The translations under genes and the position numbers were made by a program. Shown here in pieces: positions 1 through 10,018 of a stretch of 32,067 nucleotides of DNA; positions within the stretch are counted from its first letter, which is position 1, and the number at the start of each line of letters is the position of its first letter. The notes under the pieces are model-generated. The model saw only the letters and a program-made list of their open reading frames with translations, ran no database searches and was not told where the DNA came from. The DNA comes from Geminicoccaceae bacterium (GTDB taxonomy: Bacteria; Pseudomonadota; Alphaproteobacteria; Geminicoccales; Geminicoccaceae), in the NCBI GenBank assembly GCA_023512415.1, contig JAILZQ010000016.1, forward strand, positions 1 through 32,067. Direction: 5' to 3'.

Positions 1-1
1 A

Positions 2-187
2 AGTGACAGATACACCGGCGTGCGCAGCGCCCGCAAGCACCTGCTGTGGTATTTGCGCGCGCTGGGCGGGCCGCCCGCGGCGCAGCAGCGCCTGCGCGAC
101 GCTGTGGTCGAAGCCGAGACCTGTGCCGCGCAGCTGCGCGCGGTGCAGGCGTTTTTCGATGACTGTGCTCTGCCCTTGGCCGCATGA
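2..187 (+). CDS. dusB: tRNA-dihydrouridine synthase B, C-terminal fragment (5' end outside window)
   Basis: Frame from base 2 reads SDRYTGVRSARKHLLWYLRALGG...AFFDDCALPLAA*, typical of the DusB C-terminus (R/H-K-H-L-x-W-Y motif). Its stop overlaps the fis start (ATGA), the conserved dusB-fis order. Confidence 0.8.
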   Translation, partial: SDRYTGVRSARKHLLWYLRALGGPPAAQQRLRDAVVEAETCAAQLRAVQAFFDDCALPLAA

Positions 188-423
188 ACCCACCCACCTT
201 GCCCGATTGCGTGCGGGCCAACCTCGAGGCCTACTTTGCCAATCTGGGTGACACCGAACCCGCCAACCTGCACGACATGCTGGTGCGCGCGGTCGAAAAG
301 CCGTTGCTCGAAGTCGTCATGGCGCGCGCGCGCGGCAACCAGTCGCGCGCGGCGCAGTGGCTGGGCCTCAACCGCAACACCCTGCGCAAAAAGCTGCTGG
401 AACATGGCCTGCTCGACGGCTGA
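184..423 (+). CDS. fis: Fis family DNA-binding transcriptional regulator
   Basis: 79 aa; C-terminal HTH NQSRAAQWLGLNRNTLRKKLLEHGLL is diagnostic of Fis; located between dusB and purH. Confidence 0.92.
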   Translation: MNPPTLPDCVRANLEAYFANLGDTEPANLHDMLVRAVEKPLLEVVMARARGNQSRAAQWLGLNRNTLRKKLLEHGLLDG

Positions 424-463
424 GCCGCCACCGTACGTTTGACCCATCCCCGAGGACCCCACG

Positions 464-1993
464 ATGAGAGCCCTGATCTCCGTATCCGACAAGACTGGCG
501 CGCTGGAGCTGGCGCGCGCGCTGCACGCGCTGGGCGTGACGCTGATTTCCACCGGCGGCACGGCCCGGCTGCTGGCCGACGATGGCCTGCCCGTGACCGA
601 GGTGGCGGAGGTGACCGGCTTTCCCGAGATGCTCGACGGCCGCGTCAAGACGCTCCACCCGAAGATCCACGGCGGGCTCCTCGCCACGGACTCGGCCGAG
701 CACCGGGCGACCCTCGCCGCACACGGCATCGCGCCGATCGACCTCGTGGTGGTCAACCTCTACCCGTTCGCCGCGGCCCGCGCCGCCGGTGCCGAGTTCG
801 CCGCCTGTATCGAGCAGATCGACGTGGGCGGCCCGGCCATGTTGCGGGCCGCCGCCAAGAACCACGAGCGGGTCGCGGTCCTCGTCGACCCCGCCGACTA
901 TCTCGACTTCCTGGGCGAACTCGCGGCCAACGGGGGGACCTCGCTCGACACGCGCCGCCGGCTCGCCGCCAAGGCCTTCGCACTCACCGCGGCCTACGAT
1001 GCGGCGATCGCCGCGTTCCTCGAGGAGGCGCGCGGCGAGCTGTTCCCGGAGCGGCTGGTTCTCGCCGCCGAGCGGGTCGAGCGGCTGCGCTACGGTGAGA
1101 ACCCGCACCAGGCAGCCGCTCTTTACCGCACGAGCGAGCTGCGCCCCGGGGTCGCCGCGGCTCGCCGGCTGCAAGGCAAGGAGCTCTCCTACAACAATCT
1201 CCTCGACGCCGACGCGGCGCTGGAGGCGGTGGCCGAACACGCCGATCCGGCGGTCGTCGTGGTCAAGCACGCGAACCCCTGCGGAGCGGCCGTCGGGGCT
1301 TCGCTGTGCGCGGCCTGGGAAAAGGCCTTCGCCTGCGATCCGGTCTCCGCCTTCGGCGGCATCGTCGCGGTCAACCGGCCGCTCGACGCGGCAACCGTGG
1401 AAGCGATGGCGGCGACCTTCCTCGAGGTGATCGTAGCACCCGCTGTCGAGGCGGAGGCGGTGGCTCGGCTCGCGCGCAAGCCGAGCGTGCGGGTGCTGGT
1501 GACCGACCGGCTGCCCGATCCGGCCGGACGGGGGCTCGGAATCCGCTCGCTCGCCGGTGGGCTGCTCGTCCAAACGCGCGACACCGGGCGGGACGAGCCC
1601 GGTTCCTGGCGGGTCGTGACCCGTCGGGCGCCGACCGTGGCCGAGTTGGCCGATCTCGCCTTCGCTTGGAAGGTGGTCCGTCACGCCCGCTCGAACGCGA
1701 TCGTCCTGGCCCGCGCGGGTGCCACCGTGGGCATCGGGATGGGCGAGACGAGCCGGGTGGACGCGGCCCGCCACGCGGTCGAGCGGATGGAGCGGGGCCC
1801 CGGCCGCGGCCCCTGCGTGGTCGCCTCGGATGCTTTCTTTCCCTTCCCGGACGGGCTCGAGGCGGCGATCGCCGGCGGCGCCACGGCCTGCATCCAGCCG
1901 GGTGGGTCGAAGCGCGACGGCGAGGTGATCACGGTGGCCGACCGGGCAGGGCTCGCGATGGTCTTCACCGGCCGCCGCCACTTCCGCCATTGA
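464..1993 (+). CDS. purH: Bifunctional phosphoribosylaminoimidazolecarboxamide formyltransferase / IMP cyclohydrolase
   Basis: 509 aa; [59 protein letters not shown] and FTGRRHFRH motifs. May be a hybrid of two genomes (see findings). Confidence 0.95.
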   Translation: MRALISVSDKTGALELARALHALGVTLISTGGTARLLADDGLPVTEVAEVTGFPEMLDGRVKTLHPKIHGGLLATDSAEHRATLAAHGIAPIDLVVVNLYPFAAARAAGAEFAACIEQIDVGGPAMLRAAAKNHERVAVLVDPADYLDFLGELAANGGTSLDTRRRLAAKAFALTAAYDAAIAAFLEEARGELFPERLVLAAERVERLRYGENPHQAAALYRTSELRPGVAAARRLQGKELSYNNLLDADAALEAVAEHADPAVVVVKHANPCGAAVGASLCAAWEKAFACDPVSAFGGIVAVNRPLDAATVEAMAATFLEVIVAPAVEAEAVARLARKPSVRVLVTDRLPDPAGRGLGIRSLAGGLLVQTRDTGRDEPGSWRVVTRRAPTVAELADLAFAWKVVRHARSNAIVLARAGATVGIGMGETSRVDAARHAVERMERGPGRGPCVVASDAFFPFPDGLEAAIAGGATACIQPGGSKRDGEVITVADRAGLAMVFTGRRHFRH

Positions 1994-3574
1994 CCGGCGC
2001 GGCGGCGGGCGACCCGGGATCGGCTCCCGAGCTGCCGGCCGGTTGGCCGCCTCGCGGCCGAGCGCGAGCCACCCGACGCCACGGACCGCGGCCGCCGCAG
2101 CGAGCGCCGACACGAGCGCCAGGAGCAGGATGGGGATCTCGACCACGCGACCTCTTCCGTTTCCGCGAGGCGAGCATGGCCGGCAACGGTTGAGGAATCG
2201 TTAACGGTAGCTGTCGCCACCAGGGAGCAGAGCGCGGTGCGCAGGATGGCTTCATCGTGGCGGACCCCGTCTGCGCAAGATCCTTCTCGCTGTGAGACAC
2301 GCGGGTGATCTTCGCAGCTCGATTCGGTAAGCGCCATGACCGGCGAGGACCCGGTTCGACGGACGTCCAGTCGCAAGCGTGAGCTACCGTCTCGCCCATC
2401 AAAAAGTCCTCGACCTCCGAAGAAAATGGCGTCGCCGCCCGCTCACGTTCGCCTAGAGCAACTCGTGACGTTCGTGCTGACGCTTCACCCGTTCCGTGAC
2501 GGGATTGGCGAGCGGAGGCACCATGTTCGAGCGGGTTTGCGCCGGTCGCGTCCATTGGGTACGCACCCGGGAACGAACAGAAGCGTGTTCGGGAAACAAA
2601 CGCGTGTTTCGCTCCCTTCGAGAGAAAGAACTTTTTCGGGTTCGGCCCGATCGGGACATCGAAATTTTTACTCCGCCGTCAAAGATGTATCGCACTCGGT
2701 CGCCGATGACCGCATACGATCGATCCGCTGGTTGGTCGGCATCACAAGCCGAGATCGAGACCACCGTCCTAGGGCATTTTCTCCCGGCCTCGGGTTCGAA
2801 GACCGCTTTTTCGGCGCGATCGAAGCTGTGGAAATTCGCGTACTTTGCGACGCCCCACGACCGCAGCCTAACGACTCGCCCTGTCTCGAGGTCAGCACGG
2901 CCGCGGGGCGCTTGGTCGGCGGCTCGGGACGGCTCGAAGGATAAAGATTGAGCGCTGATTTCTCGACCAAATCCCTTTCTCCTCCGCGCCGACCGTGCGC
3001 ATCGCCATGGCAGAGGCGCACTTCCTGCCGCCGGCGGTCGACCCTGTTCGGCCGGTGCTGTTCCAGTTCTCCTTCGACCGCGCCGGACCGCGTTACACCC
3101 GGAACGGGCGCCTCGCCCCCAGGCGCAGCCGGAGCCGCCGCGTCGGCCGCGCGATCTGTTGCCCTGGCTGCGCTGGCGGATCGGCTGCGCCCTGCCCGGC
3201 CGGGTGTGCATCCAGGGTCGAGGGTGACGAGCGCCGGACCCGCTCGACGTGCCTCGGGCGGCCTCGACGCTCCGTGATCGTGTTTTGGTCGTTAACCTTT
3301 CGTTGGGGATCCTGTGCCACGATCCGAGCCGAACCCGGAGGTCGGCGTGGTGCTCTCGCTGTCGTCGTGGTCGAGGTCCGCGGCAGGACGGGGCGTGGCC
3401 GCATGGCGGCGCGTCCTGTCGCTGCTCGTGCGCTTCCTGCTCGGCCGTTGCTCGGGCTGGCGGCCTTCGATGGTCGTCGCGGGCCCACGGGTCGGCCTCG
3501 CTGAGCCGCGCCGGTCAGCGGTGGCGCAGCGCGGGGCCCGGGCGCGAACGGCCTCCTCGCCCGGCGGCGGCCCG

Positions 3575-4900
3575 TCAGCCGCGGATCGCGTCGGGACGGC
3601 TCGGCTCCCGCCCCTCGGAAGGCCGGAGCGGGCTCGCCAACACCTTGTCGATCCGCCGGCCGTCCATGTCGACCACCTCGAAGCGCCAGCCCAGGGCTTC
3701 GCAGGCGTCGCCGGCCCTGGGCAACCGGCGCAACCGGTCGAGCACAAGGCCGGCCACCGTGTGGTAGTCGCGCTCCGCCGGCAGTTCGAGGCCCAAGAGT
3801 TCGGCGGCGGCGTCGATCCCCTTGGCGCCGTCCAAGAGCCAGGAGCCGTCGGGTCGGCGGACCGCGCCCGGTTCGCCGGCGGCACCCGGCGTCGGCAGCT
3901 CACCGGCGATCGCGCCCAAGACGTCGGCGCTCGTCACCAGGCCCTCGCAGGTACCGTACTCGTCGACGACCAGGACCATGTCGAGGTCGGTGGTGCGCAG
4001 GGCCGCGAGGGCGGCGAGCACGTCGGCTCCCTCGTGGACCGCCGGCGGGGTGCGCGCGAGGCGCGCCGGATCGGGCGTCCGGCCGGCGGCGAGCTCGGCC
4101 ATCACGTCTTTGGCGCGCAGCACGCCCGTGACCTCGTCGACCCGGCCGCGGCCGACCGGCAGCCGGCTGTGCGGGCTCGCGGCCAAGCGGCCGAGCAGCT
4201 CGTCGAGCGGTCGGTCGAGGTCGAGCCAGTCGATCTCGTGTCGCGGCGTCATGATCGCCCGCACGGGCAGGTCGCCGAGCCGCAGCACGCGGCCGATCAT
4301 CCGCTTCTCCTCGGGCTCCACCACTCCGGCACTCGCCGCCTCGGCGACCAGTGCCCCGATCTCGTGCTCGCTCAGCGCCTCGGCCGGCTCGGCCACCGGG
4401 CGCAACAGGCGGAGCACGGCGCGCGAGGAGCGCTCGAGCAGTGCGACGAGCGGAGCGGCCAACCGGGTGAACAGCAGCATGGGTCCGGCCACCCGCGCGG
4501 CGATCCGTTCCGGCCGGGCGAGCGCCAGCTGCTTGGGGACGAGCTCGCCCAGGATCAATGTGGCGTAGCCGATCGCCAGGACGACCACGCCGACCGAGAC
4601 GAACTCGGCGGCCTCGGGGGTGACGCCGAGCTCGACGAGGCTCGCCGCCAACCGTCGCGCCAAGGTCGCCCCGCCGAACGCGCCGGCCAAGAGGCCCAAC
4701 AAGGTGATGCCCACCTGAACGGCCGACAAAAGACGCGCGGGGTTCTCGGCGAGAGCCGCGGCGCGCGCCGCGCCGGGTTCGCCACCCTTGGCCATGGCCT
4801 CGAGACGGGCCCGGCGCGCGCGCACGATCGCGAGCTCCGACATCGCGAAGAAGCCGTTGAGCAGGACGATCAGGATCAGGACCAGAAGCTCGAGGAGCAC
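3575..4900 (-). CDS. Hemolysin family / CNNM-CorC-like membrane protein (DUF21 + CBS pair + CorC_HlyC)
   Basis: 441 aa: MLLELLVLILIVLLNGFFAMSELAIVRARRARLE (DUF21), ILGELVPKQLALARPE, CBS region IMTPRHEIDWLD...SRLPVGRGRVDEVTGVLRAKDV, C-terminal CorC/HlyC-like domain. Confidence 0.9.
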   Translation of the reverse strand: MLLELLVLILIVLLNGFFAMSELAIVRARRARLEAMAKGGEPGAARAAALAENPARLLSAVQVGITLLGLLAGAFGGATLARRLAASLVELGVTPEAAEFVSVGVVVLAIGYATLILGELVPKQLALARPERIAARVAGPMLLFTRLAAPLVALLERSSRAVLRLLRPVAEPAEALSEHEIGALVAEAASAGVVEPEEKRMIGRVLRLGDLPVRAIMTPRHEIDWLDLDRPLDELLGRLAASPHSRLPVGRGRVDEVTGVLRAKDVMAELAAGRTPDPARLARTPPAVHEGADVLAALAALRTTDLDMVLVVDEYGTCEGLVTSADVLGAIAGELPTPGAAGEPGAVRRPDGSWLLDGAKGIDAAAELLGLELPAERDYHTVAGLVLDRLRRLPRAGDACEALGWRFEVVDMDGRRIDKVLASPLRPSEGREPSRPDAIRG

Positions 4901-4915
4901 GCCGGCCTCCGACGA

Positions 4916-6097
4916 TCAGCCGGCGGCGAGCGCCTCGACCGCCGCCTCCACGCCGCCCCGGCCGTGCGGCACATCCGTCTCGGCCAAGGCGAGCGCGAGC
5001 ACGCCCAGAGCACCCAGGATCATCGCCTCGTCGAGGTCCCCCATGTGCCCGATTCGCAGCAGGCGACCGCGGAACGGCCCGATGCCGCCGCCGAAGGCCA
5101 CGCCGTAGCGCTCGCGGCAGCGCTCGCGCAGTCTTTCCGGTTCGATCTCGGGAGCGAAGGTGAGCGCGGTCACGGTGTCGGCACGGGCCTCCGGATCGCG
5201 GCAATGGAAGCCGATCGCCCCCGCCTCCGCCCAGCTGGCGACCGCCGCGCGCACCGCCCTGGCGAGCCGGAGGTGGCGGGCGTGGACCGCGGGCAGCCCC
5301 TCCTCGGCGAGCATGTCGAGCGCTTCCCGGAGCCCGAAGATCATCTGCACGGGCGGGGTGCCGTAGAAGCGCTCGTAGGATTCGGTCCCGTCGCGGCCGC
5401 GCCAGTCCCAATATTTTCGGGGCAGGCCACCGGTCCGCGCGACCTCGAGGGCCCGGGGGCCGGCGGCCACGAAGGACAGGCCGGGCGGCAACATGAGCCC
5501 CTTCTGCGAGCCCGCGACCAACGCATCGACACCCCAGGTGTCCATCTCGAGCGGGATCGCGGCCAGGGACGCGATCGCGTCGACGACGAGGAGTGCGGGA
5601 TGCCCGGCGGCGTCGAGCGCCGCGCGGAGCGGGCGGGGATCGTGGCGGATGCCGGTCGAGGTCTCGACGTGGACGGCCAGGAGACAGCGGATGCGCCGCT
5701 CGCGATCGGCCCGGAGAGCGGCCTCCACCGCCTCGGGCTCGATCGATCGACGCATGTCGGTCGGGATCCGGACGACACGGATGCCGAGGGCCTCGGCCAT
5801 CTCCGCCCAGCCCGTCGCGAAGCGGCCGGTCTCCGGGACGAGGACCATCTCGCCGGGGCCGACCAGGTTGACGAGCGCCGCCTCCCAGGCGCCGTGGCCG
5901 AGCGCCGCATAGGCGTAAACGCGGCCCCGGGTCCAGCAGAGCCGGGCGAGGTCGTCGAGACAGGAAGCGACGAGCTCGGCGAAGGCGCGGGTGCCGAAAT
6001 CGACGCTCGGCCGGTGCATGGCGCGCAGCACGCGCTCGGGGATGTTGGTCGGCCCGGGCAGCTGCACGAGCCCGCGTCCGCGGCGGATCAAGCGCAC
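4916..6097 (-). CDS. Class V aminotransferase (alanine/serine-glyoxylate aminotransferase-like)
   Basis: LVQLPGPTNIPERVLRAMHRP...VDAIASLAAIPLEMDTWGVDALVAGSQKGLMLPPGLSF: SxK PLP-lysine context SQKGLM. ORF is open upstream to 6271; GTG at 6097 chosen because homology-like sequence begins there; start uncertain. Confidence 0.85.
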   Translation of the reverse strand: MRLIRRGRGLVQLPGPTNIPERVLRAMHRPSVDFGTRAFAELVASCLDDLARLCWTRGRVYAYAALGHGAWEAALVNLVGPGEMVLVPETGRFATGWAEMAEALGIRVVRIPTDMRRSIEPEAVEAALRADRERRIRCLLAVHVETSTGIRHDPRPLRAALDAAGHPALLVVDAIASLAAIPLEMDTWGVDALVAGSQKGLMLPPGLSFVAAGPRALEVARTGGLPRKYWDWRGRDGTESYERFYGTPPVQMIFGLREALDMLAEEGLPAVHARHLRLARAVRAAVASWAEAGAIGFHCRDPEARADTVTALTFAPEIEPERLRERCRERYGVAFGGGIGPFRGRLLRIGHMGDLDEAMILGALGVLALALAETDVPHGRGGVEAAVEALAAG

Positions 6098-6478
6098 CTC
6101 GTTCGCCGGTGGAAACGTCTCCGACAGTGCCGGGGGCGGCCGCGGTGCGCAAGCGGAGGAGCCGCCGGCCTCGCTCCGCGGGTCGCACCTACCGCCGGAT
6201 GCCGGCCCGGAGGCCCCCGCCGCAACCGCGCGCGACTGCCCGTAGCGACGGGCAGGGCCTCCCCGCGGCACGATCGCCGACTTGCCCGCGAGGGCCCCCG
6301 AGCGAGGGACCCGCGCCGCAGGATCGTCGCGAACCGCTCGTCGACCGCACCGGTCGCGTGGCGGAACGGACCGGGCGCCGGGCTCGGCGCGAGACAGCCG
6401 CGGGATTCGCCGGGCGGCGGCTGATCCGGGGGCGGCTCACGGCGTATCGGCGAAGGGAAAGCCCGACGGAGCGCTGCC

Positions 6479-6961
6479 GTGAGCCCGCGTCCGACTGCCT
6501 TGTTGTGGCTTGTGCTGTTCGCTTTGGCGACGCCCCTGCGCGCCCAGCCAGTCGCCCTCGATCCCACGCTCGTCGCGCGGACCGGGCGCCCGAACGATCG
6601 CCTCCTCTGCCCGGAGGGGTTCTGCCGCGCGCCGGCCGACGCGCCGGCGCCGATCCTCGAGGCCGCCCCCGAGCGCGTGCTCGCGGCCTGGAAGGCGGTG
6701 ATCGAGGCGGCGCCGCGGACCACCCTCCTCCATGTCGACACGCGCGAGCTGCGGCTCGTGGCCGAGCAGCGCTCCCGGCTTTTCGGCTTCGTCGACACGA
6801 TCGCCGTCAAGGTGCTGCCCCTACCGGACGGGCGCACGAGCTTCGCCGCCTACAGCCGCTCCGAGACGGGCTATTGGGACCTGGGCGTGAACGCCGCCCG
6901 ACTCGAGGAGTGGAGCCGAGCGGTGGTCGAACGCTCGACGGCGCCGCCACCCCGCTCCTGA
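6479..6961 (+). CDS. DUF1499 family exported/lipoprotein-like protein
   Basis: 160 aa with N-terminal signal-like segment; RPNDRLLCPEGFC...DTREL...FGFVDTIAVKVLP...SRSETGYWDLGVNAARLEEW resembles DUF1499 proteins. Confidence 0.7.
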   Translation: MSPRPTALLWLVLFALATPLRAQPVALDPTLVARTGRPNDRLLCPEGFCRAPADAPAPILEAAPERVLAAWKAVIEAAPRTTLLHVDTRELRLVAEQRSRLFGFVDTIAVKVLPLPDGRTSFAAYSRSETGYWDLGVNAARLEEWSRAVVERSTAPPPRS

Positions 6962-7151
6962 GTCTCCCGCTCCCTGGCGGTCGTCGGTATCCCGACCAGC
7001 CCGCCCTCGGCCAGGGTCGGGTCTCCGTTGACCTTTCCGTGACAGAGCGGGCGGCGCGGATGGTCGTCGGTCCGGGCCGGCTTGCGGTGCGGGCCGGAGC
7101 CTGGCTCCTTGGCACGGCTGCGGCACGGGAGACGGGAGGGAGGACCGGGCG

Positions 7152-7958
7152 ATGCGGCGTGCGGGTGGCGATCTCCTGGTCCGGTTGCGTCGGCCGCTGG
7201 CCGCGACGGCCGCCTTCGCCTTGTTCTTCTCGGCCTGGGAGATCTCGGTCCGTTTGCTCGCCGTGCCCGACTACCTCTTGCCGCCGCCTTCCCTGGTCGC
7301 GAGCGAGCTCGCCGGCCGCTGGCCGCGGGTGCTCGATGCGGCGCGCGTGACCGGCTCGGAGATCCTCGCGGGCTACGCCCTCGCGATCCTCGTGAGCGTG
7401 CCGCTCGCTCTCCTGATCGCCGGATCGCGGCTGGTCGAGCGCACGATCTACCCGCTCGTCGTCTTCCTGCAGATCGTCCCCAAGATCGCGATCGCTCCGC
7501 TCTTCATCATCTGGTTCGGCTTCGGCTTCACACCGAAGCTCCTGCTCGTCTTCCTGCTCTGCTTCTTCCCGATCGTGGTGGGCGCTGTCGCGGGCTTCAA
7601 ATCGGTCGATCCGGACGTGTTGGATCTCGGCCGGTCGACCGGGGCGAGTGCGTGGCGACTGTTCACGAAGATCCGCCTGCCGCAGGCGCTCCCCGAGCTC
7701 TTCACCGGGCTCAAGGTCGGGGCGGCACTCGCCGCGACCGCCGCGGTCGTGGCCGAGTTCGTCGCCTCCAACCGCGGCCTCGGCTACCTGCTGCTCGAGT
7801 ACAACGGCAACCTCGAGACCGCGATGGTCTTCGCCGTGATCATCGTCCTCGCGCTCATGGGCCTCGCCCTCTACGGCCTGGTCGAGCTCGTCGAGCGGTT
7901 CGCGATCCCCTGGCACGCCCGCCAGAGGGGTGTGGGCGAGCCGCTGCCCGGCGCTTGA
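7152..7958 (+). CDS. ABC transporter permease, NitT/TauT/SsuC type
   Basis: 268 aa, multiple TM segments; EAA-like loop DPDVLDLGRSTGASAWRLFTKIRLPQALPELFTGLKVGAALAATAAVVAEF. Confidence 0.9.
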   Translation: MRRAGGDLLVRLRRPLAATAAFALFFSAWEISVRLLAVPDYLLPPPSLVASELAGRWPRVLDAARVTGSEILAGYALAILVSVPLALLIAGSRLVERTIYPLVVFLQIVPKIAIAPLFIIWFGFGFTPKLLLVFLLCFFPIVVGAVAGFKSVDPDVLDLGRSTGASAWRLFTKIRLPQALPELFTGLKVGAALAATAAVVAEFVASNRGLGYLLLEYNGNLETAMVFAVIIVLALMGLALYGLVELVERFAIPWHARQRGVGEPLPGA

Positions 7959-8132
7959 GTTCCGGTCGGCCGCTCGAAGTCCCGGCCGATCGGCACGCTC
8001 CCGGGCTCGGCCACGCTCCGGCCCTGCGTCGCCCGCGGGTCGGGCCACGGGTTGCGAGAATGGTCGAGCGGGCATCCGGCGCCTAGAGTTCGGCGAGAAC
8101 CGAGTCGGCTTCGGTCGGACAGGGGGGCGCAC

Positions 8133-9107
8133 ATGAGAAAACTCGCAAGTGGCCTGGTCGGGGCGCTTCTGTTGGCATCGGCGACCGGGTCCGCCACCGC
8201 GGCCGACAAGGCGTCCTTGATCTTGAATTGGTATCTGGGCGGGCTGCACACGCCGTTCTATCTGGGTGTGGCCAACGGCTGCTACGCTCGCGAGAACGTC
8301 GAGCTCACCATCGAGGAGGGGCGCGGCTCGGTCCGCGCCGTGCAGGTGGTGGGGGCCAAGGGCGCCACCTTCGGGATGTCGGATGCCGGCTCCTTGATGA
8401 TCGGGGTGAGCCGCGGGACGCCCTTGAAGGCCGTGATGTCGCTCCTGAACACCTCGGGCTTCGCGATCATCAGCCTCGAGAAGGTCGGCATCCGCACGGC
8501 CAAGGACCTCGAGGGCAAGAAGCTCGCGGTCTCGCCGGGCGACGCCTTGACCCAGCTCTTCCCCGCGGTGGTCAGGGCCAACGGGCTCGATGCGAGCAGG
8601 ATCGAGCTCGTCTTCATGGACCCGCCGGCCAAGGTGCCGGCCACCCTCGAGGGCCGCACGGACGCGCTCTTGGGCGGGATCGACGATCAGTTCTTCTTGA
8701 TCGAGGCGCAGGGCCACAAGGCCGCCGGCCTGCGCTTCGCCGATCTCGGTGTCAACACGGTCGGGATGACGATCCACGCCCACGAGGACACCATCCGCGA
8801 CCGACCCGACCTCGTCCGCCGTTTCGTCGAGGGAACGGTGTGCGCGTGGGAAGCGGCCAAGGCCGATCCCGACGCGGCGGTGGCGGCCGCCCTCGCGGTC
8901 AAGCCCGACCTCGACCGCGAATCCACCAAGAAGCAGCTCCTGGTCGACCTCGACCTGCTCGATTCGCCCGCGACCCGCGGCAAGGGCATCGGCTACGCCG
9001 CGGCCGAGGACTGGGAGCGGACCAAGGAGCTGCTCGTCCAGTACCGCGACCTGAAGACCGACCGGCCGGCCATGTCGTTCGTCACCAACGATTTCCTGCC
9101 GCGGTGA
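8133..9107 (+). CDS. ABC transporter substrate-binding protein (NMT1/THI5-like)
   Basis: Signal peptide MRKLASGLVGALLLASATGSATAADK then LILNWYLGGLHTPFYLGVANGCYARENVELTIEEGRGS, typical of NMT1/THI5-like binding proteins. Confidence 0.9.
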   Translation: MRKLASGLVGALLLASATGSATAADKASLILNWYLGGLHTPFYLGVANGCYARENVELTIEEGRGSVRAVQVVGAKGATFGMSDAGSLMIGVSRGTPLKAVMSLLNTSGFAIISLEKVGIRTAKDLEGKKLAVSPGDALTQLFPAVVRANGLDASRIELVFMDPPAKVPATLEGRTDALLGGIDDQFFLIEAQGHKAAGLRFADLGVNTVGMTIHAHEDTIRDRPDLVRRFVEGTVCAWEAAKADPDAAVAAALAVKPDLDRESTKKQLLVDLDLLDSPATRGKGIGYAAAEDWERTKELLVQYRDLKTDRPAMSFVTNDFLPR

Positions 9108-10018
9108 GCGCCGCGCTCGCGCACCTCGCGAGGGGGAGCGCGCCGGGGCCGAGCCCGCTCGAGCGTGCGATGATCGGCCTTTCCGGTGTGGCCAAGACCT
9201 TCCGCCGCGACGGCCTCGAGACCCGGGCGCTCGGCCCGCTCGACCTCGAGGTCGCGGTGCACGAGTTCTTGGCGATCGTCGGGCCCTCCGGCTGCGGCAA
9301 GAGCACGCTCCTCAGGATCGTGGCGGGCCTCCTGACGCCGAGCGAAGGCCGGGTGACGGTGGGCGGCCGGCGCGTCACGGGACCGGTGACGGAGCTCGGG
9401 ATCGTCTTCCAGAAGCCCGTGCTCCTGCCCTGGCGGGACCTCTTGGGCAACGTCCTCGTCCAGGTCGAGCTGCGCGGCCTGCGCGGGCCCGGCTGGCGGG
9501 CCCGGGCGGAGGAGCTGTTGGCGGCGGTCGGCCTCGCGGGCTTCGAGAGCCGCTGGCCGCACGAGCTCTCGGGCGGCATGCAGCAACGCGCCGCCTTGGC
9601 CCGCGCGTTGATCCACGACCCGCCGCTGCTGCTCATGGACGAGCCGTTCGGCGCGCTCGACGCCTTGACCCGCGAGCAGCTGCGGATCGACCTCGAGGAG
9701 CTGTGGCTCACGACCGGGAAGACCGTGCTGTTCGTCACCCATTCGATCGACGAGGCGGTCTTGCTCGCCGACCGGGTCGTGGTGATGGGCCCGCGGCCCG
9801 GGCGGATCGAGCGGATCGTGCCGGTGCCCCTCGCCCGCCCGCGCGGGCTCCAGGCGCGGCGCGAGCCCGGCTTCGAGTGGATCGTCCGGACGATCACCGA
9901 CGTCTTCTTGGCGCGGGGCGTCCTGCACGGTGGCCGCGTTTCGTTGGCCGCAGCCGGGACGTCCGCGACACGAACACGCGCGAATGCGAGCGCCGGGGCG
10001 AGCAGGGAGGAGCTATGA
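9104..10018 (+). CDS. ABC transporter ATP-binding protein, NitT/TauT type
   Basis: Walker A GPSGCGKST, signature LSGGMQQR, Walker B LLLMDEPFGALD, switch H VTHSIDEA. GTG start at 9104 overlaps the previous stop in frame; ATG at 9170 is the alternative. Confidence 0.92.
   Translation: MSAALAHLARGSAPGPSPLERAMIGLSGVAKTFRRDGLETRALGPLDLEVAVHEFLAIVGPSGCGKSTLLRIVAGLLTPSEGRVTVGGRRVTGPVTELGIVFQKPVLLPWRDLLGNVLVQVELRGLRGPGWRARAEELLAAVGLAGFESRWPHELSGGMQQRAALARALIHDPPLLLMDEPFGALDALTREQLRIDLEELWLTTGKTVLFVTHSIDEAVLLADRVVVMGPRPGRIERIVPVPLARPRGLQARREPGFEWIVRTITDVFLARGVLHGGRVSLAAAGTSATRTRANASAGASREEL

Noticed and set aside
368-2146. 592-aa minus-strand ORF antisense to purH
   Set aside because: Mostly antisense to purH; only the first ~40 residues look membrane-like, insufficient for a call.
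3314-6424. 1036-aa plus-strand ORF
   Set aside because: Antisense to the CorC-like and aminotransferase genes, which have clear motifs; the translation is a low-complexity R/G/H/E-rich artefact of high GC.
7959-8132. Possible TPP riboswitch upstream of the NMT1/THI5-like binding protein
   Set aside because: No CUGAGA-type thi-box elements seen in the leader, nor upstream of the permease.
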